NCBI RefSeq assembly: GCF_000701445.1
Contig: NZ_JNIX01000016.1
Location: forward strand, 62,001-126,000
Reading direction: 5' to 3'
Length of the DNA stretch: 64,000 bases
From: Brevundimonas bacteroides DSM 4726
Lineage (GTDB): Bacteria > Pseudomonadota > Alphaproteobacteria > Caulobacterales > Caulobacteraceae
Below, in pieces: positions 6,411 to 17,346 of the stretch (position 1 is the first letter of the stretch; each line of letters begins with the position of its first letter). The position numbers were made by a program, and so were the translations under genes. The notes under the pieces are model-generated. The model was not told the origin of the DNA. It ran no database searches and was given only the letters and a program-made list of their open reading frames with translations.

Positions 6411-8240
6411 TCAGCCCTCCCGGCCGACCGGATAGAGTCGGTAGCGGTCATCATAGAACGGCGTGCGCTCATAGAACCACTGCAGCCGCGCGTCACCGTT
6501 CGCCGCGAACGCCGGATCCGCCGCCAGCTTGGCCTCGAACTCGGCCTTCAGAGCCGGATCGGCGGCCAGCATGGCCTCGGCCAGAGGCGCGATGGCATAG
6601 CCCTCGATGTACTCGACGCGGCTGAGGATTTCCGGGACCAGACCCCAGGCGAAGAAGCTCTCGTTGGACTGCGGCTCCAGCAGCAGCACGGCGATATCGC
6701 CCAGCGGCTGGTCCGTCGGCACGCGCACCGATCCGGGCGCCCAGGTCCAGGTGCGCTGTTCAGCCTCGACCGTCTGCACGCTCATCTGGACGTGACCCTC
6801 GTTGGCGCGCTGCGCGATCCCGGGATCGACGAGGCGAAGCATCTCGACGGACACGGTCCGGGGCTCGGTCAGGGTCTCCATCTGCAGTCCGTGGATGCGC
6901 AGCCGCTCGATCAGGTCCGCCCGGTGGGCCGGCACCCAGTAGGCGGTTGGCCGGCGCAGCGTCAGCGACGGCCGCGACCCGAAGTAGGGCACCTGCCACA
7001 GCTCCGGATCGGGCCGCCCCAGCCAGCGGATCTCGGTGCGGCCCGAAGCCGGGCTTTCATAAGTCTCATAGAGCACGCCCCGGAAGGCGCGGGTTTCCAG
7101 AGGCGTCGGATCGGGCACGAAGTTGGCGGGAATCTCGGCGGGCCTCAGCGCCCGGTCGGCGCTAATGGCGGAACGGACGGCGGCGCCCTCCTCGGCCAGC
7201 AGGCGCAGCGACGCCTCGATCAGGATATAGGTCCCCAGCACCCGCTGCTCATAGGGCTTCAGGCTGTGGTTCTCGATCAGGACCGTCGGCACATGGGCGG
7301 CCGCGCCCCAGCCGTTGGAGAACCGTTCGCCCAGTCCGCCGTCCGACAGCCCGGCCTTCGGATCATCCCCATCGACCCCGAACACCAGCGGTCCCGGGAT
7401 GTGCCCCTGCCCTTCCAGCGCCGCGTTGATCGCCGGCTTGAACCGGCCGTCGAGCCACGCCGAGATCGCGGGCGACCGCGAATAGACCCCGTCCTCGCCG
7501 TTGAAGCCGAAGGTGATGTCGTACTGATAGTCCATGCCGTCGGTCACGTGGATGTCCAGATAGAGCGCCGGGTCCAGCCGGTTCATGAAGGCCCGGAGCG
7601 CCCGCATCTCGGGCTGGTCCAGCTTGAGGAAGTCGCGATTCAGGTTCTGGTTGGTGGCGGTGTTGCGCCAGCCCTGGATGCGCGGCCCGCGCTGGTTGGG
7701 ACGGGAGTAGGCACTGGCCCGTTCATGCCCGTCGACCGACAGGATGGGGATCAGCACCAGATTGACGTCGTCGATCAGCCCGCCCTTGTCGCCGAAGGCG
7801 ATGTCGCGCAGCAGCATCATCCCGGCGTCCTTGCCGTCGATCTCGCCCGGATGGATGCCCGCCTGGGCCAGCAGCACGGGCTTGGCGGGATCCAGCGTCG
7901 CGCCGTCCCGGCTGGCGATGACGGCGTAGATCGGCCGGCCCTCGGGCGAGACGCCGAACTCCTCAATGCGGATCAGGTCCGACGCCGCGTCAAGCCGGTC
8001 GAACCAGGCGCGGGTGGCGGCGTAGTCGGGGCTGTGGTTCAACTCCGGGTCGCGCTCGAAGTCGGTGATCCAGGGGTTGGAGTCGTCGGCCAGCAGGCTG
8101 CGACTAGCACCGTCCCAAGCCAGGGCGGGCGGCAGGAAGGCCTGATCCCAGGGCGCGGCGTTGCGGACGGACTGGGACATGGCGGGGCTCACGCTACTGG
8201 AGAGGGCGGCGACGGCCGCGAGGATTAGGATAGGGCGCAT
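6411..8240 (-). CDS. Secreted M14-family zinc carboxypeptidase
   Basis: A 609-residue exported metallopeptidase. A signal peptide is evident (MRPILILAAVAALSSSVSPAMSQS). The zinc site is seen as HPGEIDGKD (H-x-x-E) and, further on, LDIHVTDGMDYQYD, giving the third ligand His. The glutamate-containing motif of the M14 fold is probably in VLIENHSLK. The protein is longer than a bare M14 domain (about 300 residues), with an extra C-terminal region. The start is ATG 8240; a longer frame to 8783 overlaps another gene and lacks family similarity. It is translated just ahead of the MAPEG gene. It probably removes C-terminal residues from peptides in the periplasm or outside; specificity is unknown. 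Confidence 0.85.
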   Translation of the reverse strand: MRPILILAAVAALSSSVSPAMSQSVRNAAPWDQAFLPPALAWDGASRSLLADDSNPWITDFERDPELNHSPDYAATRAWFDRLDAASDLIRIEEFGVSPEGRPIYAVIASRDGATLDPAKPVLLAQAGIHPGEIDGKDAGMMLLRDIAFGDKGGLIDDVNLVLIPILSVDGHERASAYSRPNQRGPRIQGWRNTATNQNLNRDFLKLDQPEMRALRAFMNRLDPALYLDIHVTDGMDYQYDITFGFNGEDGVYSRSPAISAWLDGRFKPAINAALEGQGHIPGPLVFGVDGDDPKAGLSDGGLGERFSNGWGAAAHVPTVLIENHSLKPYEQRVLGTYILIEASLRLLAEEGAAVRSAISADRALRPAEIPANFVPDPTPLETRAFRGVLYETYESPASGRTEIRWLGRPDPELWQVPYFGSRPSLTLRRPTAYWVPAHRADLIERLRIHGLQMETLTEPRTVSVEMLRLVDPGIAQRANEGHVQMSVQTVEAEQRTWTWAPGSVRVPTDQPLGDIAVLLLEPQSNESFFAWGLVPEILSRVEYIEGYAIAPLAEAMLAADPALKAEFEAKLAADPAFAANGDARLQWFYERTPFYDDRYRLYPVGREG

Positions 8241-8281
8241 GGCCCTTCGTCGACCGACGCGCTCGATCTGGCAAGGGTGGA

Positions 8282-8899
8282 TCAGACCGGCGGCGACCAC
8301 GCCCCCGACGCGATCAGCTGGGACGCCGCCCGCACCATGTTCCACAGAGTGTAGGCCAGCACGACGACGAGCGCCCCGATGACAAGCCATCGCTGGGGCG
8401 CGAACGCCGCCGTCAGATTGCAGACTGCGAACAGGACGACGCCGAAGACGATCCGGGGCGTCCAGACCGCCGCCCACGCCGGGTCCGCCATGGCCAGCAG
8501 TCCGAGCAGGACCCACACCATGGCGTTGGCCGCCAGGACGCAGCCGAACACGACCCGCCGGTGCGCCCAGAAGTGCTCGTCGAGGTCGATCCGCGTCTCC
8601 ACGCCCTCCGCCGTCACGCGCGGAAAGGTCACGCTGGCCGCGACATAGAAGGTCGCGGCGATGATGAGTCCGACCAGCAACAGCGCCGGATTGAACGGCG
8701 CGTCGCGAAAGAACCGCCACGCCTGATTCCAGAACGTGGCCAGATCGATCGCCACAAACAGCGCGAGCAGGGGGGTCAGCCACCCGAACCGCACCCGATG
8801 CCGCTCATGCAGCAGCCGCGCGAACCCGCCGGTCAGCTCCGCGACCGACAGGCCCAGCAGCAGGCCGTAAAAGCTGAAGAAGAACTCGAAGTCGCTCAT
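8282..8899 (-). CDS. Multi-pass membrane protein, paralogue B
   Basis: A 205-residue polytopic membrane protein with about six hydrophobic segments. It is closely related to the protein encoded just upstream (8896-9483): both begin MSDFEFFFSFYGL and continue LGLSVAE. They share the pattern G-W-L-T-P-(L/M)-L-A-(L/V)-F-V near residue 40 and DEHFWA(H/R)RR near residue 110. I recognise no functional family and see no catalytic motif. The ATG overlaps the upstream stop by four nt (ATGA), so the pair is translationally coupled. They probably arose by tandem duplication and may form a hetero-oligomer in the inner membrane; that is inference. Confidence 0.75.
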   Translation of the reverse strand: MSDFEFFFSFYGLLLGLSVAELTGGFARLLHERHRVRFGWLTPLLALFVAIDLATFWNQAWRFFRDAPFNPALLLVGLIIAATFYVAASVTFPRVTAEGVETRIDLDEHFWAHRRVVFGCVLAANAMVWVLLGLLAMADPAWAAVWTPRIVFGVVLFAVCNLTAAFAPQRWLVIGALVVVLAYTLWNMVRAASQLIASGAWSPPV

Positions 8900-9483
8900 G
8901 TCGCGGCCTCGACCGCCGCTTGCAGCGGATTCAGTTGCGGCAGCCAGTTCAGGAAATAGAGGATCAGCAGGCCGAGGATGGCGTACATGGCCCGCCCGCG
9001 CGGCATGACCAGCGCGGCCGCCACCAGGACGAAATACGTCCAGCTGATCCAGTTCATCGGGAAGGGATAGCTGCGGTCGGCCGCCTGCCAGGCCCAGACC
9101 GTTCCCGCCACCGCCACCAGGTTGGTGAACAGGATCGCGCCGAATATGATGCGCCGCCGGGCCCAGAAATGCTCGTCAAGCGACGCCCAGCCTTCGAACT
9201 CGCGCGGGAAGACGACGGCCGCGGCGACGTAATAGGTCATGGCCATGACGAGACCGATGACCAGTATGCCGAAGTCCACCTCGATCCCGCGCCAGTCCTG
9301 CCAGGCGACCACCCAGAAGCCGGCCACGTCCAGCGACACGAACACCGCCAGCATGGGCGTCAGCCAGCCCACCTTGACCTGGCCCCTCTCATGCACCGTG
9401 CGCGCCACGCCCGAGGCGATCTCGGCCACCGACAGGCCGAGGATTAACCCGTAGAAGCTGAAGAAGAACTCGAAGTCGCTCAA
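8896..9483 (-). CDS. Multi-pass membrane protein, paralogue A
   Basis: A 195-residue polytopic membrane protein with about six hydrophobic segments, first of a tandem pair with 8282-8899. The N-terminal 20 residues are nearly identical to those of its partner, and the short motif DEHFWARRR between predicted helices is also shared. The start lies 32 nt after the ubiD stop on the same strand, so it probably belongs to that transcript. No function is recognised. The shared cytoplasmic or loop motif DEHFWA(H/R)RR is the best candidate for a functional element. Confidence 0.75.
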   Translation of the reverse strand: MSDFEFFFSFYGLILGLSVAEIASGVARTVHERGQVKVGWLTPMLAVFVSLDVAGFWVVAWQDWRGIEVDFGILVIGLVMAMTYYVAAAVVFPREFEGWASLDEHFWARRRIIFGAILFTNLVAVAGTVWAWQAADRSYPFPMNWISWTYFVLVAAALVMPRGRAMYAILGLLILYFLNWLPQLNPLQAAVEAAT

Positions 9484-9515
9484 TCGGCCCCCCGACCGTG
9501 GTTCATGCGGTCAAG

Positions 9516-11042
9516 CTACTTCCAGATCGGCGTTCCGTCTCCCGGCAATCCCAGCCGGCCCCACATCTCCGACACCCGCTCGACCACAGCCTCGTCCATA
9601 CGGATGACCTCGCCCCACTCGCGCTTCGTCTCCGGCGGCCACTTGTCCGTCGCGTCGAGGCCGATCTTGGAGCCCAGGCCGCTGTCAGGACTGGCGAAGT
9701 CCAGGTAGTCGATCGGGGTGTTCTCGATGACGGTGATGTCGCGAGCCGGGTCCATCTTGGTGGAGATGGCCCACATGACGTCCTTCCAGTCGCGGGCGTC
9801 GATGTCGTCGTCCACGACGATGACCCATTTGGTGTACATGAACTGGCGCAGGAAGCTCCAGACGCCCAGCATCACCCGCTTGGCGTGGCCGGGATACGCC
9901 TTCTTCATCGACACCACTGCGATGCGATAGCTGCACCCTTCGGGCGGCAGCCAGAAGTCGACGATCTCGGGGAACTGGGCGCGCAGCAGCGGGATGAAGA
10001 CCTCGTTCAGCGCCTCGCCCAGCACGCTGGGCTCGTCCGGCGGCCGGCCGGTGAAGGTGGTCAGATAGATCGGATCGCGCCGCATGGTGATGACGCTGAC
10101 CTGGAACACCGGGAAGGTCTCGACCGAGTTGTAGTAGCCGGTGTGGTCGCCGTAGGGGCCCTCGGGCGCGTGCTCGTCGAGCAGGACGTGGCCCTCCAGC
10201 ACGATCTCGGCGCGGGCGGGCACCATCAGCGGCACGGTCTTGCAGGGCACCAGCTCGGCCTTCTGGCCGCGCATCAGACCAGCGAACTGATACTCCGACA
10301 GGGTGTCCGGCACCGGCGTCACGGCCGCCAGGATGGTCCCAGGATCGGCCCCGAGCACGACGGCGCATGGCAGGGGGCCGGTCTTTTTCTTCCTGTGGCG
10401 AGCATAGTGCTGGGCCCCGCCGCGATGCGCCAGCCAGCGCATGATCGCGCGGTCCTTGCCCATCACCTGCATCCGGTAGATGCCCAGGTTGAAGTCGTCC
10501 TCGCGGTCCTCGGACGGGCCCTTGGTGACCACCAGGCCCCAGGTGATCAGGGGCGCGGGCTCGCCGGGCCAGCAGGTCTGGATGGGCAGGCTGGTCAGGT
10601 CGATCTGGTCGCCCTTGAGCACCACCTCCTGCACCGGCGCGGACTTCACCACCTTGGGCCGCATGGCCATGACGGTCTGGGCCAGCGGCAGCAGCTCCAT
10701 CGCCTCGCCAAAGCCGCGCGGAGGCGTCGGGTTCTTCAGAAACGCTAGAAGCTCGCCGACCTCGCGCAGCTCCGCCGCCGTGGTCCGCTGCTTCTTCTCC
10801 AGCGTCACGCCCATCGCGACGCGCTTGACCGTGCCGAACAGGTTGGCCAGCGCCGGGATCGGGCTGATCGAGCCGTCAGGCATGACGGGCTTTTCGAACA
10901 GCACCGCGGGGCCGCCGTTCCTTAGAAGGCGCGTCTGGATCTCGGTCATCTCCAGCACGGTCGAGACGGGCTCGGTCACGCGGACGAGCTCGCCCTGCGC
11001 CTCCAGCACCGTGATGAACTCGCGCAGGTCTCTGTATGCCAT
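9516..11042 (-). CDS. ubiD: UbiD-family 3-octaprenyl-4-hydroxybenzoate decarboxylase
   Basis: A 508-residue decarboxylase of the UbiD family, which needs prenylated FMN made by UbiX. In ubiquinone synthesis it removes the carboxylate from 3-polyprenyl-4-hydroxybenzoate. The start [22 protein letters not shown] and the stretch [25 protein letters not shown] are typical of bacterial UbiD. The conserved [11 protein letters not shown] segment carries the active-site region. Length agrees with the family (E. coli 497). ATG 11042 is used; an upstream ATG at 11084 would add 14 residues unlike the family. It is divergent from pmbA. The membrane-protein pair downstream may share its transcript. Confidence 0.9.
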   Translation of the reverse strand: MAYRDLREFITVLEAQGELVRVTEPVSTVLEMTEIQTRLLRNGGPAVLFEKPVMPDGSISPIPALANLFGTVKRVAMGVTLEKKQRTTAAELREVGELLAFLKNPTPPRGFGEAMELLPLAQTVMAMRPKVVKSAPVQEVVLKGDQIDLTSLPIQTCWPGEPAPLITWGLVVTKGPSEDREDDFNLGIYRMQVMGKDRAIMRWLAHRGGAQHYARHRKKKTGPLPCAVVLGADPGTILAAVTPVPDTLSEYQFAGLMRGQKAELVPCKTVPLMVPARAEIVLEGHVLLDEHAPEGPYGDHTGYYNSVETFPVFQVSVITMRRDPIYLTTFTGRPPDEPSVLGEALNEVFIPLLRAQFPEIVDFWLPPEGCSYRIAVVSMKKAYPGHAKRVMLGVWSFLRQFMYTKWVIVVDDDIDARDWKDVMWAISTKMDPARDITVIENTPIDYLDFASPDSGLGSKIGLDATDKWPPETKREWGEVIRMDEAVVERVSEMWGRLGLPGDGTPIWK

Positions 11043-11124
11043 GGCGCGGTCGTAGAGCCGCCGGCGGTCGCTGTCACCCATCCGGACGGCCGTACAGATT
11101 GCGGCACAGGCGCGCGTCGGCCAT

Positions 11125-12480
11125 ATGCGGCCCATGCCCAACACGCCTGCGCCCGCCGACCTTCTGCACGATCTTGTCCGAGACGCCCTGAAGGCCGGAG
11201 CCGACGCTGCGGAGGCCGTCTCCTCCGAACGCGCCTCCCTGTCGGTCGGGGTTCGCAACGGCGTGCTGGAGGACGTCGAGCGCGAGGAGAGCCGCGATCT
11301 GGGCCTGAGGGTCTTCGTCGGACGGCGCCAGGCCACCGTGTCCGCCTCGGACCTGTCGGAAGCCACGCGAACCCGATTGGTCGAACGCGCCGTCGCCATG
11401 GCGCGGCTGGCGCCGGAAGATCCCTACAACAACATCACCCCGCGTGATCAGCTGGCCACTGGGCCGTTCCGGGAGCTGGACCTGTTCGACCCGAGCGAGC
11501 AGTCCGCCGCCGAGCTGGAAGCCGTATCGCGCGAAGCCGAGGCCGTGGCGCTGGCCACGCCGGAGGTCGCGCGGTCCGAGGGCGCGGGCGCCGGCTATTC
11601 CTCCTCGCGCTGGCGGCTGGTGACATCGGAGGGCTTCGACGGCCGGTATGAGGCCACCGGCTTCTCGCTTCATGCCAGCGTCATCGCCGAGCGCGGCGGG
11701 GCCATGGAGCGCGGCGGAGAGGGCCGCACCACCCGCCACCTCTCCGACCTGCCCTCGCCCGAGGCCATCGGCGCCGAGGCCGGGCGCAAGGCCGCCGCCC
11801 GACTGGGGCCGAGGAAGATCGCCTCGACCACCGCGCCGGTGATCTTCGACCGCCGGATCGCGACCCAGGTCCTGTCGCCCCTGATCGGCGCCATCGCCGG
11901 GCCGTCGGTGGCGCGCGGCACATCGTTCCTCATGGGCCGCATGGGTCAGCAGGTGCTGGCGAGCGGCGTCAGCGTCATCGACGACCCGTTCCGCGTGCGC
12001 GGTCTGGGCTCCACGCCCTTCGATGACGAGGGTTCGCCGGTCGAAGAGATCACAATCGTCGAGGACGGCGTGCTGAAGACCTGGCTGCTGAACCGCGCCG
12101 CCGCCGCCCAGCTGGGCCTGAAAACCACCGGCCACGCCTCGCGGGGCTCCGCCGGACCTCCGGGCGTCTCGACCCATAACCTGCACCTGACGCCGGGGGA
12201 GCGGGATCAGGCGGGCCTGATGGCCGACGCCGGGACCGGCCTGGTCGTCACGGGCATGTTCGGCCCGTCGCTGAACCCCAACACCGGCGACTGGTCGGCG
12301 GGCGTCCACGGCTTCTGGTTCGAGAACGGCGAGATCGCCTATCCGGTCAGCGAGATCACCGTCGCCGGCAAGCTGGCGGAGTTCATGCTGAGGCTGGTCC
12401 CGGGCTCGGACCTGGAGTTCCGAGGCTCGGCCAACAGCCCGTCCCTGCTGATCGACGGCGTCGCCATAGCGGGCAAATGA
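11125..12480 (+). CDS. pmbA: TldE/PmbA-type metallopeptidase subunit
   Basis: A 451-residue protein of the TldD/PmbA family. TldD and TldE (PmbA) form a zinc peptidase; TldD carries the metal-binding HExxxH and PmbA-type subunits do not, and none is visible here. Family marks include [41 protein letters not shown] and a C-terminal [12 protein letters not shown]. Two starts are possible, ATG 11125 and ATG 11134; the first is given. The stop overlaps the cysQ start by four nt (ATGA). PmbA next to CysQ and DUF4170 is a common alphaproteobacterial arrangement. No tldD gene is in the window. Confidence 0.9.
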   Translation: MRPMPNTPAPADLLHDLVRDALKAGADAAEAVSSERASLSVGVRNGVLEDVEREESRDLGLRVFVGRRQATVSASDLSEATRTRLVERAVAMARLAPEDPYNNITPRDQLATGPFRELDLFDPSEQSAAELEAVSREAEAVALATPEVARSEGAGAGYSSSRWRLVTSEGFDGRYEATGFSLHASVIAERGGAMERGGEGRTTRHLSDLPSPEAIGAEAGRKAAARLGPRKIASTTAPVIFDRRIATQVLSPLIGAIAGPSVARGTSFLMGRMGQQVLASGVSVIDDPFRVRGLGSTPFDDEGSPVEEITIVEDGVLKTWLLNRAAAAQLGLKTTGHASRGSAGPPGVSTHNLHLTPGERDQAGLMADAGTGLVVTGMFGPSLNPNTGDWSAGVHGFWFENGEIAYPVSEITVAGKLAEFMLRLVPGSDLEFRGSANSPSLLIDGVAIAGK

Positions 12481-13271
12481 CCGATCTGGACGCCGACCTG
12501 ACCCTGATCCGCGAGGCGGCGCTGGCGGCCGGCGCCCTGGCCGAGGCGGAACGGGCGCGCGGGCTCAAGATCACGTCGAAACCCGGCGGATCACCCGTGA
12601 CCAGCGCCGACCTCGCCGTCGACGCCATGCTGAAGGACCGGCTGCTATCTGTGCGCCCCGACTACGGCTGGCTGTCCGAGGAGACCGGCGACAGCCCGGA
12701 CCGCCTCTCGCGGCGGCGCATCTTCGTCGTCGATCCCATCGACGGCACCGTCGCCTTCATGAAGGGCCGACCGTGGTGGTGCGTGCCCATCGCCGTGGTC
12801 GAGGACGGCCAGCCCATCGCCGCCGTCATCCATGTGCCCGCGACCGGCGAGACCTACGAGGCTGCAGCCGGCGGTGGCGCGCGCCTAAACGGCAGACCGA
12901 TCTCAGCATCAGATGAAACCACCCTGGACGATGCCGCCGTGCTCGCCGACGCCCGCCTGATGGAAGGGCCGCACTGGCCCGAGCCCTGGCCGCCCATGCG
13001 CTACGAGAAGAGGAACGCCCTCGCCTATCGCATGGCGCTCGTGGCGTCCGGCGCCTTCGACGCCGCCATCGCGCTGACGCCCAAGTGGGACTGGGACGTC
13101 TGCGCCGGCGCCCTGATCGCGGGCGAAGCCGGGGCCAGGGTCTCCGACCACCACGGCCGTCCCTGGCGCTTCAACCAGCCTGACCCCCGACAGGCCAGCC
13201 TGGTCTGCTCGGCTCCGGCGCTCCACCCGTTGATCATCCGGCGGACTGCGCCTATCCCGCTGCGCCAATAG
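12477..13271 (+). CDS. cysQ: 3'(2'),5'-bisphosphate nucleotidase CysQ
   Basis: A 264-residue magnesium-dependent phosphatase of the inositol monophosphatase superfamily. It hydrolyses adenosine 3',5'-bisphosphate, a by-product of sulfate assimilation. The metal site is clear: LSEET at 67-71, then DPIDGT at 86-91. The second superfamily motif is WDVCAGALIAGEAGARVSD near residue 205. The substrate call rests on similarity to CysQ (VAFMKGRPWWCV follows the metal motif); an inositol-phosphatase activity cannot be excluded. It overlaps pmbA by four nt and precedes the DUF4170 gene by 21 nt. Confidence 0.88.
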   Translation: MTDLDADLTLIREAALAAGALAEAERARGLKITSKPGGSPVTSADLAVDAMLKDRLLSVRPDYGWLSEETGDSPDRLSRRRIFVVDPIDGTVAFMKGRPWWCVPIAVVEDGQPIAAVIHVPATGETYEAAAGGGARLNGRPISASDETTLDDAAVLADARLMEGPHWPEPWPPMRYEKRNALAYRMALVASGAFDAAIALTPKWDWDVCAGALIAGEAGARVSDHHGRPWRFNQPDPRQASLVCSAPALHPLIIRRTAPIPLRQ

Positions 13272-13292
13272 CCCCTCCCCCGGACGCCCTCC

Positions 13293-13538
13293 ATGACCGA
13301 CGCCCCCAACACCGCCGACCCCCAGCTGCTGCACCTCGTGATCGGGGGCGAGTTGCGCCATCTGGACCAGCCGGTGTTCCGCGACCTTTCCAAGGTCGAG
13401 TTCGTCGGCGCCTTCGGCAACTATGCCGAGGCCAAGGCGGCGTGGAAGGCGCGGGCCCAGGCGACCGTCGACAACGCCCACATGCGGTATTTCATCCTGC
13501 ACGCCCACCGGCTGATCGACCCGCGCGGAGAGGCCTGA
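13293..13538 (+). CDS. DUF4170-family small protein
   Basis: An 81-residue protein of a small alphaproteobacterial family of unknown function. The family core is visible as LHLVIGGEL, FVGAFGNYAEAKAAWKARAQATVDNAHMRYFILHAHRLIDP. It is often found between cysQ and the msbA/waaA lipid A genes, as here, suggesting a link to envelope synthesis. It is cytoplasmic with no membrane segment. It follows cysQ by 21 nt and is probably in the same operon. Confidence 0.85.
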   Translation: MTDAPNTADPQLLHLVIGGELRHLDQPVFRDLSKVEFVGAFGNYAEAKAAWKARAQATVDNAHMRYFILHAHRLIDPRGEA

Positions 13539-13631
13539 GTCCGCGCGGGGGCCAATCGTCGCGGCGGGAACCGTCACGGCGACGTTTGCGCTGTTTCGGT
13601 CTAGGTTCCGCCAGAGCACAGGAGCGATCCC

Positions 13632-13856
13632 ATGACCCCGACCCTGATCGTGCTGAGCCTTCTGGCGCTGGGCGTCGCCATCGTCGCCGTGGCCACGCGC
13701 CAGCCGCCTTCGCGCCCCTATGAAAAGCGCAAGGAGCAGGACACCGCCTGGGGCGAACCGCCGACGCCGGATGAACAGGCCGCCGACCCCTTCGCCCATG
13801 CGCCCCTGCCCCAGCCCCTGAACGAACCCGTTCGCGAGCCGGAGCGTCAGGCATGA
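13632..13856 (+). CDS. Small single-pass membrane protein (hypothetical)
   Basis: A 74-residue protein with one N-terminal membrane helix (about residues 3-21, TLIVLSLLALGVAIVAVAT). A proline- and acid-rich soluble tail follows. No family is recognised. It overlaps the next small gene by four nt (ATGA), so both are likely translated together. The conserved coupling and good codon pattern support a real gene, but its role is unknown. Confidence 0.6.
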   Translation: MTPTLIVLSLLALGVAIVAVATRQPPSRPYEKRKEQDTAWGEPPTPDEQAADPFAHAPLPQPLNEPVREPERQA

Positions 13857-14056
13857 CCCTGTTCGGAACGACGCTCGACGGCACGCAGATCGCGGCCCTG
13901 GTCGGGCTGCTCGCCACGCTGGTGATCTGGATCTTCGCCCTGCGCGACGCCGAGGGCTACCGCCGCTGGTTCAGGGGCTGGTCCAGCGAGAAGAAGGCCG
14001 AGACCCGCACACGCGACGAACCGCCGTCGCGCACTCCGACCGGCCCCTGGGGTTGA
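13853..14056 (+). CDS. Small single-pass membrane protein (hypothetical)
   Basis: A 67-residue protein with one membrane helix near residues 12-29 (IAALVGLLATLVIWIFAL) followed by a basic, polar tail (DAEGYRRWFRGW...). It is coupled to the preceding small gene by a four-nt overlap. It ends three nt before the convergent phosphatase gene. No family is recognised. Confidence 0.6.
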   Translation: MTLFGTTLDGTQIAALVGLLATLVIWIFALRDAEGYRRWFRGWSSEKKAETRTRDEPPSRTPTGPWG

Positions 14057-14059
14057 ACC

Positions 14060-14728
14060 TTACTCGCGCCTCAGCAGCTTCTCGGTCAGCAGCTTGCCCC
14101 ACCAGTTGGCGCGGAATTCTTTTCGCATGGCCTGGGGATCGTAGGCGTCGCTCTCGACCCACTCCATGAAGCCCACGCCGGTCGGCTCGATCTCGCGGAC
14201 GTAGGTCTCCAGGAAGTGGTCCAGCACGCCGGTCAGACCCTCGCGGCTGTGCAGATACTTCTTCGACAGCTCGCGCATCGCCTCGGAGATCGGCTCTCCC
14301 AAGTGGAAGTGGCGATAGAAGACCGCCATCAGCCCGGCCCGGTCAGCGCCGGACTTGCAGTGGATCAGCGCCGGATACTCAATCGTGGCGAACAGGTCGC
14401 GCGCGCGGCGTACCCGGTCCTTGCCCGGCGGGTCCCGGCTGTCCAGCGGGGCGTCGATCAGGGTCAGGCCCAGTCGCTCGCAGGCCGCCTTTTCCAGCCA
14501 GTAATAGCCCTCGTCCCTCTGCCCGCGCAGATTGATCACGGTCCTGATCCCCCGCTTCGCCCAACCTTCCAGTTGTCGCGGCGAGGGCTGGTTGGTGCGC
14601 ACCAGGTCGGGGCCCAGCCAGTGGGCGTTCTGGAACGCCATCCGCAGGAAGGCGTGGTCGTTCCAGAAGTAGTCGCGCTCGGCGGCCTTGCGGCCCGCCT
14701 CGCTCGCCATGTCGAACCGGCTGGTCAT
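14060..14728 (-). CDS. Dual-specificity/tyrosine phosphatase-like protein
   Basis: A 222-residue cytoplasmic cysteine phosphatase. The P-loop CX5R is intact as C124-K-S-G-A-D-R130 in LIHCKSGADRAG. The upstream strand GIRTVINLRGQRD and the likely general-acid loop near Asp97 are typical of the dual-specificity phosphatase-like group common in alphaproteobacteria. It is inserted on the opposite strand between the small membrane genes and the msbA-like gene. Substrates may be phosphoproteins or phospholipid head groups. The position beside lipid A genes hints at an envelope role, but that is inference. Confidence 0.85.
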   Translation of the reverse strand: MTSRFDMASEAGRKAAERDYFWNDHAFLRMAFQNAHWLGPDLVRTNQPSPRQLEGWAKRGIRTVINLRGQRDEGYYWLEKAACERLGLTLIDAPLDSRDPPGKDRVRRARDLFATIEYPALIHCKSGADRAGLMAVFYRHFHLGEPISEAMRELSKKYLHSREGLTGVLDHFLETYVREIEPTGVGFMEWVESDAYDPQAMRKEFRANWWGKLLTEKLLRRE

Positions 14729-14825
14729 GGGGTGCGCAGATAGCGAGCCCCGACGCGCTGCGCCACCGCCAAGCCATGAGCGGACTTCGCTTGACTTGAC
14801 CGCCCGGGCGTCCGACCTCCGGCGG

Positions 14826-16658
<1,833 letters not shown>

Positions 16659-16659
16659 C

Positions 16660-17346
16660 GTGAGGCCGCTGAGGAACCCGGTCATCCAGAGCCTGCTGGC
16701 GTCGCTGCTCGCCGCCTGGATGCGCTTCTGCTTCGCCACCATCCGCTGGAGCTACGAGGGCCGCGAGCATGCCGAGGCGGTCTGGGCGGCGAAGGGCGGG
16801 GTCATCTGCGCCTTCTGGCATTCCCGCATCGGCCTGTCGCCTGCCTGTTGGGACCTGACGCGAGCTCAGCCCGCCAAGGCATTGATATCGCTCAGCGCCG
16901 ACGGCGAATTCATCGCCAAGGCTGTGGCTCGCCAAGGCTTCCCCGCCGTGCGCGGCTCCTCGGCCAACAAGGACAAGGCCGACGCCGCCAAGGGAGGATC
17001 TCGTGCTCTCAGGGACGGCCTGAAGCAGTTGAAGATCGGCGCGCTCGCCATCACCCCCGACGGCCCGCGCGGCCCGGCGCGGGTCATGGCCGAGGGCATG
17101 CCGTTGATGGCCCGCATGTCCGGCGCGCCGGTGCTGTTTATCGGCATGAGCTGCAATCCCGCGATCCGGCTGAACAGCTGGGACCGCGCTCTCCTGCCCC
17201 TGCCCTTCGCGCGAGGCGCTATCGTCTACGACCTGGAGCCCTATCCGGAGGGCGCCGACCTCGCCGAGGTGACGGGCGCCTGGACCGAGCGCCTGACCGC
17301 CGTGGAGGCTCGCGCCGACGTCCTGACGGGGCTGGAGCGCATATGA
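16660..17346 (+). CDS. DUF374 lysophospholipid acyltransferase-family protein
   Basis: A 228-residue protein of the DUF374 family, related to 1-acylglycerol-phosphate acyltransferases. It has an N-terminal hydrophobic stretch (IQSLLASLLAAWMRFCFATI). Family motifs include GGVICAFWHSRIGL, SADGEFIAKAVARQGF and AITPDGPRGPARV. The first His (in FWHSR) probably corresponds to the acyltransferase His motif. GTG 16660 follows the msbA stop by one base, so translation is coupled; a longer frame to 16513 lies over msbA. It overlaps waaA by four nt (ATGA). The tight gene order suggests an acyl transfer step in lipopolysaccharide assembly; the exact acceptor is unknown. Confidence 0.85.
   Translation: MRPLRNPVIQSLLASLLAAWMRFCFATIRWSYEGREHAEAVWAAKGGVICAFWHSRIGLSPACWDLTRAQPAKALISLSADGEFIAKAVARQGFPAVRGSSANKDKADAAKGGSRALRDGLKQLKIGALAITPDGPRGPARVMAEGMPLMARMSGAPVLFIGMSCNPAIRLNSWDRALLPLPFARGAIVYDLEPYPEGADLAEVTGAWTERLTAVEARADVLTGLERI

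Noticed and set aside
6324..8228. A 634-codon plus-strand frame over the M14 peptidase
   Set aside because: Antisense to a clear signal-peptide and zinc-site gene; composition is that of a shadow frame.
8241..8783. N-terminal extension of the M14 peptidase
   Set aside because: It runs over the membrane-protein gene on the same strand and would bury the signal peptide that begins at 8240.
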